27,555 nucleotides of DNA. It comes from Akkermansia sp. Lineage in GTDB: Bacteria > Verrucomicrobiota > Verrucomicrobiia > Verrucomicrobiales > Akkermansiaceae. The translations under genes and the position numbers were made by a program. Below the pieces are notes generated by a model. The model worked only from the letters and a program-made list of their open reading frames with translations, was not told where the DNA came from and did no database searches. Below are positions 16,229-22,928 of this stretch, piece by piece. Where the stretch lies: contig JAIFNK010000134.1 of NCBI GenBank assembly GCA_020047775.1, positions 1 to 27,555 on the forward strand. The letters run 5' to 3'. Position 1 is the stretch's first letter, and every line of letters begins with the position of its first letter.

Positions 16229-16507
16229 ATGACAATGACCACCATGAACACCGAATACCACACGATCGACGGCGCGACATTCTCAGCCGCCGATGCCACC
16301 GACCTGATGACCCAACTCCGGGCCGATAGCTTCAATCCGGAGGATGATCTGCCATCCTACTGCCGAGCCACTGCCCGTGCCTCCAAGATGCAGACTGGCA
16401 AACCGCACCGCCCTTGGCCGCCGAAAGCGCTGGTCGAGGACATGCTTGCATCCGGCCTTATTGCCACCGGCAAGCGCCACCCGGAATGGGGAACCTCCAA
16501 CGACTGA
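16229..16507 (+). CDS. Hypothetical protein (up to 92 residues)
   Basis: The acidic N-terminal part (YHTIDGATFSAADATDLMTQ) and the central RATARASKMQTGKPHRPWPP suggest a small two-part protein. Three in-frame ATGs (16229, 16235, 16244) are possible; 16244 (MNTEYHTIDG) may be the true start. It follows the amidoligase gene by 9 bases, so it is co-transcribed. Family not recognised; its place between the amidoligase and a conserved plasmid-type protein suggests a partner or substrate role, which is inference only. Confidence 0.65.
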   Translation: MTMTTMNTEYHTIDGATFSAADATDLMTQLRADSFNPEDDLPSYCRATARASKMQTGKPHRPWPPKALVEDMLASGLIATGKRHPEWGTSND

Positions 16508-16513
16508 ACCGCC

Positions 16514-16792
16514 ATGGCCTACCGAATCATGGAACCACGCTTCCCACTGGGGAAAACCGTGGCGACTCCCGGAGCGATGGCACTCGGAATCGACCTGACA
16601 TTCTACATGCATCGCCACCATTGTGGCGATTGGGGTGACCTCGACGAATGCGACAGGCAGGCGAACGAGGAGGCGCTCGAACAGGGTTTCCGCATCCTGA
16701 GCTGCTACCGGGTTGGTGGTGGCCGGCGCATCTACATCATTACGGAATCTGATAGGTCGAGCACTTGCGTCCTCCTGCCCGAGGAATACTGA
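16514..16792 (+). CDS. Conserved small plasmid/phage-type protein (92 residues)
   Basis: The pattern ATPGAMALGIDLTFYMHRH, GDWGDLDECDRQANEEAL and ITESDRSSTCVLLPEEY matches a conserved family of small proteins spread on plasmids, integrative elements and phages; I know of no established function. It begins 6 bases after the previous stop and ends just before a strong hairpin. Its presence supports the mobile nature of this region. Confidence 0.75.
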   Translation: MAYRIMEPRFPLGKTVATPGAMALGIDLTFYMHRHHCGDWGDLDECDRQANEEALEQGFRILSCYRVGGGRRIYIITESDRSSTCVLLPEEY

Positions 16793-16810
16793 GCAGCGAT
16801 GAGAAGCTGA

Positions 16811-16836
16811 TGGGAAGTTGAGCACCCAACTTCCCA
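16811..16836 (+). terminator. Rho-independent-type terminator of the amidoligase operon
   Basis: Perfect 10-bp arms (TGGGAAGTTG and CAACTTCCCA) with a six-base loop lie 18 bases after the stop at 16792 and are followed by CTTTT. The T run is short, so efficiency is uncertain. Confidence 0.7.
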
Positions 16837-17230
16837 CTTTTCCGCCGTCTGTGCAGCGTACATTCAACGTCTCGGACTGCCGCAACGCTCTGGAATCCGC
16901 CATCAACCAACTCCGGTTTACCTGTCATAAGTTACTGTGAGTAAGGTCGCCCGATCTTCGTTATGTGGGAAATGACAAATGGAACATTTCACGGGAATTG
17001 GACGAGGGTCGCGACATCCCGGCCATGAAGCGGGTCCGTAATAGATTCCTTTTTTCAGGATTCAAATCCTTCGCGCTGAGTGCCCACCTGTCCCCTCGCG
17101 GCGATCAGGTCAGGAGTGAAGTCGATGGACGATTACTCCGTGAGTTAGACCATGAACCGCGCCCCTTCAACGAGGAGTCATGAGATCCGTCGGAACGGAG
17201 TGGCCAGAATCCGTCACAACCGTTTTTTTG
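16837..17230. other. Gap without a recognisable gene
   Basis: About 390 bp between the amidoligase-operon terminator and the end of the 201-residue gene on the other strand. Short open frames are present, but none has a ribosome binding site or recognisable content. GC content appears lower in 17030-17080. Confidence 0.5.
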
Positions 17231-17836
17231 TTAGAGAGCTTGGTAGATGTCGAGGATCAGCTTGAAGTCTTTCTTGAGTCCTTGGCGGCGATCCTCGTCC
17301 CATTCATCGACGGGGGCCTTCTGGGTTTCACGCACCCACCAGCGGCGGATGCGGTTGAGGAGAGCGAAGTAGGACACATAGCCGCGGTCGGCGGAATCCC
17401 CCTGGACTTCCTCCTCAGTCGCGAGGCGACCAATATTGATCGACTTGCGCAGGCGACGGACGCTCAGGCCGTGCTTATCGGCCATATCGAGCCAGTAGCG
17501 CTTTTCCTCTTCGGTCTTGAGCTTTGCGACCGTAGCGTGCTGGGACCAGTCAAGATTCTCCTTACGTAAGTAGATTTCAACTTTCCGGGCGACGTGCGCG
17601 AGATTCATCAACGTCTGATAGGCCAGGCCAGTATTCGCAAGTGCCTCTTCATATTTCTCGCCATAGCGTTTGTCGCCGTAATTGATCCAGTCGCCGATGA
17701 TGAACCCGATGGACCTTCCGATGGGGGCGAGTTTCTGTCCAAGGTTGTCCCACTCGTCGAAGCTGAGGTTCTGGCGGAACTGGATGCCGGTGGGAGTGAT
17801 CGAGAATTTCGGGTCGTTGATGGCGAGCGTGGTCAT
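17231..17836 (-). CDS. Conserved mobile-element protein (201 residues)
   Basis: The protein contains LSFDEWDNLGQKLAPI, IGDWINYGDKRYGEKYEE, TLMNLAHVARKVE and NLDWSQHATVAKL. This block order is shared by a family of plasmid and integrative-element proteins of unknown function. It is mostly helical, with a basic C-terminal region (NRIRRWWVRE). The ATG at 17836 overlaps the stop of the sigma-like gene (ATGA). A 25-bp stretch inside it (17553-17577, encoding IYLRKENL) is repeated exactly in the noncoding region at 22067-22091. A role in element regulation or replication is possible but not shown. Confidence 0.7.
   Translation of the reverse strand: MTTLAINDPKFSITPTGIQFRQNLSFDEWDNLGQKLAPIGRSIGFIIGDWINYGDKRYGEKYEEALANTGLAYQTLMNLAHVARKVEIYLRKENLDWSQHATVAKLKTEEEKRYWLDMADKHGLSVRRLRKSINIGRLATEEEVQGDSADRGYVSYFALLNRIRRWWVRETQKAPVDEWDEDRRQGLKKDFKLILDIYQAL
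17553..17577. repeat. 25-bp exact repeat, copy within coding sequence
   Basis: Identical to 22067-22091, same orientation, centred on CTTACGTAAG. Here it encodes IYLRKENL of the 201-residue protein. Confidence 0.85.
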
Positions 17837-18375
17837 GGTAAGGATGGGCGGTTTCGTTTAAGTTGAGCCCTCTGGTAAATCCTGCGTGCTCGGGTGTTTC
17901 GCATGGCCCTTGAAGGCGCAAGATTCAGCCGTTCCGTGATCTCAACGCACCTCTTCGCCACGGCCGCCCGGGTGATGCCGTGGCGCTTGGCTATCTCGGT
18001 CATCGTTTCGCCCTCGTAAGCACTGAGGCCGATAGCGACTGCCAGGCACTCCACAGTCAGCCTCGTGTTGCCTTCGGAAAGCAGGTCGGCAACGAAGTGG
18101 CGGAGCACGTCTGCGACTTCACGGGTCTGCGGATCCTTGTGGTCGTCCTCATGATCCACCAAGGCCGCGATGTCGGGTTCATGACTGGCCAGTGGCGAAT
18201 CAGCCATGTCGTGATCGGGTGCGCCGTTGCCGTGGCGTTGCACACATGGTTTAAGCAGACCGAGTTTTTCTGCCTCTCGACGTTCATCGAGGGACATGGA
18301 ATCAACCCACGCCTGGTATTCGCGTTCGTACTCGGCATCCTTGGCGGATTGCCGTTTGGAGTATTCGTCCTTCAT
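17833..18375 (-). CDS. Sigma-like helix-turn-helix protein
   Basis: The 180-residue protein has an acidic, charged N-terminal half (KDEYSKRQSAKDAEYEREYQ, HEDDHKDPQTRE) and a C-terminal HTH (ETMTEIAKRHGITRAAVAKR) like sigma-70 region 4, ending in a basic tail. The start is ATG 18375, preceded by a strong AGGAGG; the open frame up to 18630 reads through the repeat and alternating tract and is rejected. It resembles the 21258-21698 product in its HTH (AAxxKR...L.L), so the two may be distant paralogues. Likely regulator of the element's genes. Confidence 0.75.
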   Translation of the reverse strand: MKDEYSKRQSAKDAEYEREYQAWVDSMSLDERREAEKLGLLKPCVQRHGNGAPDHDMADSPLASHEPDIAALVDHEDDHKDPQTREVADVLRHFVADLLSEGNTRLTVECLAVAIGLSAYEGETMTEIAKRHGITRAAVAKRCVEITERLNLAPSRAMRNTRARRIYQRAQLKRNRPSLP

Positions 18376-18395
18376 GGAAAGGCGACCTCCTTTCC
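18376..18395 (-). promoter_or_regulatory. Ribosome binding site inside a hairpin
   Basis: On the minus strand GGAAAGG, six loop bases (AGGTCG) and CCTTTCC form a perfect 7-bp stem ending at the ATG of the sigma-like gene. The AGGAGG core is partly in the stem and partly in the loop, so folding would hide it. Confidence 0.65.
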
Positions 18396-18401
18396 GCTGT
18401 T

Positions 18402-18659
18402 GGACACTTGGGTTGTAGTGTCCGCAACGTGTCCGACGCTGGAGCCCTTGTAAAATATGGGTTTCGGACACATGGACACTTTGGACACTATGTATAAGTA
18501 TATATGTATGCGTGTGCGCGCATGCGCATGCGCACGCACGCACGCAAAGAATGGTTTTCGTCGCGTAAAGTGACCATGTGTCCGACGATTGGATAATCCA
18601 CGTAAATTCAATGGATTGCGAAATGGACACGTGCTCTGGCCACTATGGGAGTTGGACAC
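18402..18659. repeat. Nine GGACAC/GTGTCC motifs: iteron-like cluster, candidate origin
   Basis: GGACAC starts at 18402, 18466, 18474, 18483, 18625 and 18654; GTGTCC starts at 18418, 18429 and 18578. Most extend to TGGACAC or GTGTCCGAC. Nine copies in 258 bp is far above chance for a hexamer. The cluster lies directly downstream of the replication gene and flanks the alternating tract, as plasmid iterons often flank a melting region. Confidence 0.7.
18498..18546. repeat. 49-bp strictly alternating purine-pyrimidine tract
   Basis: Every base alternates purine and pyrimidine across 49 positions, first AT-rich (TATATATGTATG) and then GC-rich (GCGCGCATGCGCATGCGCAC). Such tracts can adopt Z-DNA and melt easily at the AT side. 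It is the only such tract noticed in the window. Confidence 0.9.
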
Positions 18660-18681
18660 CGTGGCATGCCGAGCGTGCGGA

Positions 18682-20853
18682 TCAGAATGGCTCATTGTTG
18701 TCGTTTGCTTGGGGTGCGAGGTTACGATCACGCCGGATTGTCCATGACCTCGTTCGGTTGCCGCCGTTCTGGCGGGCGTAATCAATCGGGTATCCTTGGC
18801 TCTTGAGTTGCCCGAGGCGACGTCCGATGGCGTCTGGCGTGTATTTCGCCGCGACGTGTTTGGTGGATTCGTCAGCCATCATCTCGGCGAGCAGGTCGGT
18901 TGCTGAACCACTCCAATCGAGTTGGCTTGGGTTGGAGAACCATGAGCGCAGGAACCGCTCCAGAAGCTCGATGAAGCCCGCCGTGTTGCCCGACTGGCGG
19001 GCCGTCTCGATCAGCGTGGCGTGGTGGTAGCAGCGGACGCCGAAACGCACGTCTCCCTGGCAACGCAGCGGGATTTCGTAATCGCGCAGCCAACGAGCGA
19101 AGGCAGGCAACTCGGCCCGGATGCGGTCGGCGGCATCAGTGAAGTTACGTTTTGCGGTGCGGATGCGAAACAGGCAAATCTTGTCGAGAATACTCATCTC
19201 GACATCCGGTAGGATGCGGATCGATTCCGGGTCGGCATTGCAGGTGATCACCACGCGGCCGGCCCACGGCAGCATGATCTGATCGCGGAACTTCGGATGG
19301 TATTGGAACGCATAGTTCGCCGGGATCTTCTTGAGCATCGACGAGTAGAGTTGCTGCTTCTTCGGGTCCGACGACGGCACCGTGTCGTCCACCGACCACA
19401 CGCCCACCTCGAAGAGTTCCTTGTTGAAATGCGACTCACCCAGCAGGAAGTCCGACGCGTCCATGTGGCCGCCGAACAGTCCGCCGATGAGGACATTTGA
19501 TGCTAACGTTTTGCCTTGGTTAACACCACCTGCAAGGAAGATCGCCTGGCCGTTCTTTGGCCTGCCCGCCAATGCGTGGCGGTAAGCGTATGCCAACCAC
19601 GACAGGAAGAAGTCGAGCTGCTCGTCCGGGTCGAACAACCCGGCGAGGAAATCGGCAATCCATGGGAAGCCGTCACCCCATTCTCCATGACCGGCCATCG
19701 GCTCGATGATGCGCGATCGGCTGATGTTAAGATACTGCTTGCCGCCGAACTGGATGAGGTGATCACGGCGGAAAACGAACGGCGCGGCACCGTCGAGGCA
19801 CCGGTTTTGGTGAATCTGTTCGAGCGCGATGTCGAGGGGAGATGCCGTGGCTCCGCCCGGTCGCTCGTCGGAGATGGCGTGGGCGACCCGCAGGTGCAGC
19901 GAGATGTCGGGCTTCTTGAAAGGCCGCCAAACGCCTCCGACCTGGAGCCAGTAATCGCGACCATCGAACCATGTGCCATTGATCGCAGCACCGATGGTGG
20001 AGGCACGGAACTCGTCAGTGAACTTCCTGCCGAAGATTTCGGTCCAGGTGACGAACGGTTTCGGGCCGGTGAAACATTGCATGCCAGTTGGCCGGACGAT
20101 GGCCGCACCTGGGCTGTCGGCGCTTTCGTCCCAAAAGCGTGGCCCGCGGGCACCTTCCTCGAATGGTCCGGGCCAGCGGCCGGGGAACTTCCGCTCCACC
20201 TCGTCGGCAACCCGCTCGATTGGTATCACCTCACCGAGGGTGCGCCAGTCCGTCGCCTTCGATGCCTGGATGGCCCATGCCTGGAGCAGATCCACAGGCA
20301 TGAGAGAATTGTGGACGACGCGCCAACCGTCGCCGCAGTGGTAATACTGTGACGGACGTTCCAGCGCCTCTTCATCCAACCCAGGCAACAGCTTCTTGAG
20401 CTTCAGTTCCTTCTTGAACCGGTTGATGATCGCCTTCTGCGACTTCCGGTCGAACACCGGCAGCGGGGAGGAGAACAACCAGACGGCGCGTGCGTTGCCC
20501 GAGAAGGATGCCGCCACCATGTTCGGCGGGTATTCTGGATTCGCCCTCTTGAGGAATGCGTCGATCTCACCGGGGGCCACCTTGGCGTCGTAGTCCACCA
20601 CCAGCGCGTGCATGAATTGCGGCGGGTTCTGGTCGCCGAGCCGGAGCGCCGAGTTCGCGCCCTCGTATCCGGAGAAGAACAAACTGTGCGTGGACGGTGA
20701 CGCGCACCATTGGCGATACCCCTCCTTGTCGAGACCGGAGGGCACCGCACGGGCACCGTTGAGGAGTGGAGACCATGGTTCGCCCAGCGTGACCCGCTGG
20801 CCGGACAGGTTTTCGAGGCAGAAAAGTTTTGGGAATGTGGTATGGGCATTCAT
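18682..20853 (-). CDS. Replication protein: primase with SF3-type helicase
   Basis: The 723-residue protein has an N-terminal archaeo-eukaryotic-type primase-like region with a DxD pair in ALVVDYDAK (about 85-93) and WRVVHN near 178. The C-terminal helicase has Walker A GGVNQGKT (about 442-449), Walker B VWSVDDT (about 485-491) and sensor VVITCNAD (about 534). A winged-helix end follows (DAIGRRLGQLKSQG). Plasmid and satellite elements use such proteins to open the origin and prime replication. ATG 20853 is preferred over the TTG at 20859. The stop lies 23 bases from the last GGACAC motif, so the probable origin is adjacent. Confidence 0.85.
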   Translation of the reverse strand: MNAHTTFPKLFCLENLSGQRVTLGEPWSPLLNGARAVPSGLDKEGYRQWCASPSTHSLFFSGYEGANSALRLGDQNPPQFMHALVVDYDAKVAPGEIDAFLKRANPEYPPNMVAASFSGNARAVWLFSSPLPVFDRKSQKAIINRFKKELKLKKLLPGLDEEALERPSQYYHCGDGWRVVHNSLMPVDLLQAWAIQASKATDWRTLGEVIPIERVADEVERKFPGRWPGPFEEGARGPRFWDESADSPGAAIVRPTGMQCFTGPKPFVTWTEIFGRKFTDEFRASTIGAAINGTWFDGRDYWLQVGGVWRPFKKPDISLHLRVAHAISDERPGGATASPLDIALEQIHQNRCLDGAAPFVFRRDHLIQFGGKQYLNISRSRIIEPMAGHGEWGDGFPWIADFLAGLFDPDEQLDFFLSWLAYAYRHALAGRPKNGQAIFLAGGVNQGKTLASNVLIGGLFGGHMDASDFLLGESHFNKELFEVGVWSVDDTVPSSDPKKQQLYSSMLKKIPANYAFQYHPKFRDQIMLPWAGRVVITCNADPESIRILPDVEMSILDKICLFRIRTAKRNFTDAADRIRAELPAFARWLRDYEIPLRCQGDVRFGVRCYHHATLIETARQSGNTAGFIELLERFLRSWFSNPSQLDWSGSATDLLAEMMADESTKHVAAKYTPDAIGRRLGQLKSQGYPIDYARQNGGNRTRSWTIRRDRNLAPQANDNNEPF

Positions 20854-20885
20854 TTTCAAAAGTGGCTGTAGGTAATTTTCTGGAA

Positions 20886-21131
20886 TTACGCCTCGGTTTC
20901 TTTTGCTTCGAATGATCCAAGTGGTTGATTCGCGGACACCGTTAGATCATCCAAAGCGGCATCGAGGTCGCGCTGGCGATAGCGGATGGCGCGGCCGATG
21001 CGGATGAACGGGATCAACCCTTGCATGCGCCAGGCATAAAGTTGCCGGTTGCGGATGCGGAGGTATTCGCAGGCTTCGAGGTCCGTGAGCAGCCGCTCAC
21101 GACAAGACATGGTTGTGGATTGCGAGGACAT
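20886..21131 (-). CDS. Excisionase-like HTH protein (81 residues)
   Basis: The HTH_17-type winged helix is plain: LLTDLEACEYLRIRNRQLYA, then WRMQGLIPFIRIG and AIRYRQRDLDAAL. It precedes the replication gene by 32 bases in the same direction. ATG 21131 or the internal ATG 21110 (MSCRERLL) may be used. AlpA/Xis-like proteins bind att or origin DNA and regulate excision or replication; placed beside the replication gene rather than the integrase, this one may control copy number. Confidence 0.75.
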   Translation of the reverse strand: MSSQSTTMSCRERLLTDLEACEYLRIRNRQLYAWRMQGLIPFIRIGRAIRYRQRDLDAALDDLTVSANQPLGSFEAKETEA

Positions 21132-21170
21132 GCACCTATCTCCGTGTCAACCAACTCTGATCGCCGCAGA

Positions 21171-21198
21171 GCAAATCTCATTGCGACATGAGATTTGC
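21171..21198. promoter_or_regulatory. Perfect stem-loop, loop TGCGAC
   Basis: Arms GCAAATCTCAT and ATGAGATTTGC (11 bp) with loop TGCGAC. It lies between the excisionase-like gene and the 146-residue gene, and belongs to the loop-sharing family described for 21801-22485. Confidence 0.85.
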
Positions 21199-21257
21199 CT
21201 GCGGTCGATTTGTGTGTGGTCGCGCACGGTCAGCGCCGTGTGGCACTTGTCCTGCCG

Positions 21258-21698
21258 TCAGACATTCACCGCCTCGCCGGTGCGGGAATGTTTTTCTGGA
21301 AAGACATCGGGCGCTTGTTCCCGCCGCTTTCTTTTATTCCACGAACGCTTCGCTACATCCCGTCGAAGCTGGCGGATTTTCTCATTGCTGAGTGGCAGCC
21401 CAAATTGCTCCGACAAGATACCTACCCGCTTGCTGATGGCGGCAGCGGAACAGCCGATACGACTGGCGCAGTAGCGGATGGATTTAGGTTCCTTATTGAG
21501 CAGGAACCGCCATGCGATGCGAGTGACCTCCGGGTCGCCCCGTAGGTAAGTGGCGGCGATGGACTCGATCACAGTGAGCAGATCGCTTCCGATGTCATGG
21601 GCTGGTTCCGATTCCGGCTCCAGCACATCGATTGGTGTCTTGTGGTCCACAGCGATGCGGCGGCCGTTTTCATAATAGTTGGTATGGTTTTGCTTCAT
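21258..21698 (-). CDS. HTH regulator-like protein (146 residues)
   Basis: A central helical segment (LLTVIESIAATYLRGDPE) leads to an HTH (SIRYCASRIGCSAAAISKRV) and a strongly basic tail (RRDVAKRSWNKRKRREQ). It resembles the C-terminal domain of the 17833-18375 product and small DNA-binding proteins of plasmids. The start is ATG 21698. It faces the stem-loop-rich region on its upstream side, which may hold its promoter and operators. Confidence 0.7.
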   Translation of the reverse strand: MKQNHTNYYENGRRIAVDHKTPIDVLEPESEPAHDIGSDLLTVIESIAATYLRGDPEVTRIAWRFLLNKEPKSIRYCASRIGCSAAAISKRVGILSEQFGLPLSNEKIRQLRRDVAKRSWNKRKRREQAPDVFPEKHSRTGEAVNV

Positions 21699-21800
21699 AG
21701 CTCCGCCAGCCTAGGAGATTTTTTCGGACAAGCGGGTGGCCCGACGAAATGGTGAAGGCCTCAAGGGCGGCAGTCGTGGAGCAGGGCGTAATGCGTGGAA

Positions 21801-21824
21801 ATTGTTCTGCCGGAAGAACAATTG
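21801..21824. promoter_or_regulatory. Perfect stem-loop, loop GCCGGA
   Basis: Arms AATTGTTCT and AGAACAATT (9 bp), loop GCCGGA. Confidence 0.85.
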
Positions 21825-21842
21825 CCGCATAGCCCGAGCGGA

Positions 21843-21865
21843 ATTCTCGTTCCGTGAACGAGAAT
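21843..21865. promoter_or_regulatory. Perfect stem-loop, 10-bp arms
   Basis: Arms ATTCTCGTTC and GAACGAGAAT with loop CGT, 18 bases after the preceding stem-loop. Confidence 0.85.
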
Positions 21866-21907
21866 AGGTGTTCAATGGCGAGCGATCTGGGGCCTCGTGC
21901 TGCCATT

Positions 21908-21925
21908 TCTCCTGTCGGCAGGAGA
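21908..21925. promoter_or_regulatory. Perfect stem-loop, loop GTCGGC
   Basis: TCTCCT and AGGAGA around GTCGGC (the G and C at the loop ends can also pair, giving 7-bp arms). Confidence 0.8.
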
Positions 21926-22066
21926 TTTGCTGTGGTTCCTGTTGGCTTGAAACCCACCTTCAGCCTTTCCGGGCATGTGCTGAAAAATCGAAAAATGGAC
22001 GAAATCCGTCTTTTTCTGCATACGACAGCACATCGCGCTTCACAGCAGATGGCTGGTGGGCACCTC

Positions 22067-22091
22067 AGATTCTCCTTACGTAAGTAGATTT
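22067..22091. repeat. 25-bp exact repeat, noncoding copy
   Basis: Identical to 17553-17577. It contains CTTACGTAAG, also the centre of the palindrome at 22448-22465. Confidence 0.85.
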
Positions 22092-22120
22092 GCGTAAGAA
22101 TTTCCGGTTACTGGGTCTGA

Positions 22121-22144
22121 GATTTTCATGACGACATGAAAATC
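22121..22144. promoter_or_regulatory. Perfect stem-loop, loop GACGAC
   Basis: Arms GATTTTCAT and ATGAAAATC around GACGAC; the outer loop bases can extend pairing to 10 bp. Confidence 0.85.
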
Positions 22145-22147
22145 GCG

Positions 22148-22194
22148 CCGTCGGGTGCCATGCCCATCAACAGTCTTACCCGACGGAAAGACTG
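22148..22194. promoter_or_regulatory. Two interlocked dyads (alternative hairpins)
   Basis: CCGTCGGGT (22148-22156) pairs with ACCCGACGG (22178-22186), and CAGTCTT (22171-22177) pairs with AAGACTG (22188-22194). The pairings cross. The single base left between 22186 and 22188 is too short to span the 9-bp stem, so they are probably mutually exclusive structures rather than a stable pseudoknot. Confidence 0.65.
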
Positions 22195-22447
22195 AAGCCG
22201 TTCCGACTTGATGGTCTCCACTGCCCGCCACTCGCCCTTGAACTCGTCGATGGACGAGATCAGGCAAAGGATTTTGTTCGAGGGTTGGCTACTGGGTGGC
22301 AGCATGGCACCCGAAAAAACACCTCAGTTTCCATCCATTTTCCCCCAATCTCACCCGATGTAGGAGCAATTTGTGCCATGACTTCTGAATCCGGGGCCGC
22401 CCAACCGTTGGCCTGCCTGAGTTTGCGGCGCGGGTGAACAACGTGCT

Positions 22448-22485
22448 TTTCCTTACGTAAGGAAATTGTCATGGCGACATGACAA
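22448..22485. promoter_or_regulatory. 18-bp palindrome followed by a stem-loop, loop GGCGAC
   Basis: TTTCCTTACGTAAGGAAA (22448-22465) is a perfect palindrome. Directly after it TTGTCAT and ATGACAA (22466-22485) surround GGCGAC. Confidence 0.9.
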
Positions 22486-22596
22486 GTGAGTGTTGTGCAA
22501 AACCAGCGATTGTCGTTGCGCAAAGAAAATTGCTATGGCCGGCCCAGAGTGTCCGGGGGGCATGCGCCAAAAATATTGAGCGCGCGCAGAAAATGC

Positions 22597-22639
22597 GGCA
22601 CCGGGGAGTTCTCAAATCGATTTCAGAACCTCCGGTGCC
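22597..22639 (-). terminator. Strong hairpin after the HTH gene next to the integrase
   Basis: GGCACCGG...AGTTCT and AGAAC...CCGGTGCC form a long, slightly imperfect stem 20 bases beyond the stop at 22660. On the minus strand a short TTTTC run follows. It probably ends the integrase/HTH transcript. Confidence 0.6.
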
Positions 22640-22659
22640 GACTCCTCTGACTGCAGGTG

Positions 22660-22926
22660 TTAGTCGCGAATCTTCGGTTCCACTTGGTAGAGCTTCTTCA
22701 GCGCAGCCAGCACTGCGTCGAACTCAAAGAGGTAGAACCGTGAGGTGATCTGGATGTAGGGAATCATCCGTTTGGCCACCCAGCCATCGACGGTCCGAGG
22801 GCTGACCGAAAGACGCTTGGCGAGTTCTTTCTTTTTGATGAGGACGGGCTGGATGGGACCTGCTTCCTGAATCTGATCGCAGGTGTTCATCGTCCGGACG
22901 GGGCTTGTTATGATTGTAGCTTTCAT
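22660..22926 (-). CDS. Excisionase-like HTH protein (88 residues) next to the integrase
   Basis: The HTH_17 core reads LIKKKELAKRLSVSPRTVDG, then WVAKRMIPYIQIT and FYLFEFDAVLAAL, the helix-strand-helix order of excisionases. ATG 22926 lies two bases after the integrase stop (TAACCATG), so the two are one transcript; an internal ATG at 22890 is possible. Directional control of integrase-mediated excision is the likely role, as in many integrase/Xis pairs, though the integrase is upstream here. Confidence 0.8.
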   Translation of the reverse strand: MKATIITSPVRTMNTCDQIQEAGPIQPVLIKKKELAKRLSVSPRTVDGWVAKRMIPYIQITSRFYLFEFDAVLAALKKLYQVEPKIRD

Positions 22927-22928
22927 GG

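Noticed and set aside
16965..17183. 72-codon plus-strand ORF in the gap before 17231
   Set aside because: No ribosome binding site and no recognised family; kept only as a gap note.
18376..18630. N-terminal extension of the sigma-like gene
   Set aside because: It would translate the alternating tract (ACACAHTHT-like) and lacks a ribosome binding site, whereas ATG 18375 has AGGAGG.
19516..20352. 278-codon plus-strand frame
   Set aside because: Antisense shadow of the replication gene.
21171..22485. CRISPR array
   Set aside because: The inverted repeats have different stems and irregular spacing; there are no constant direct repeats with spacers and no cas genes.
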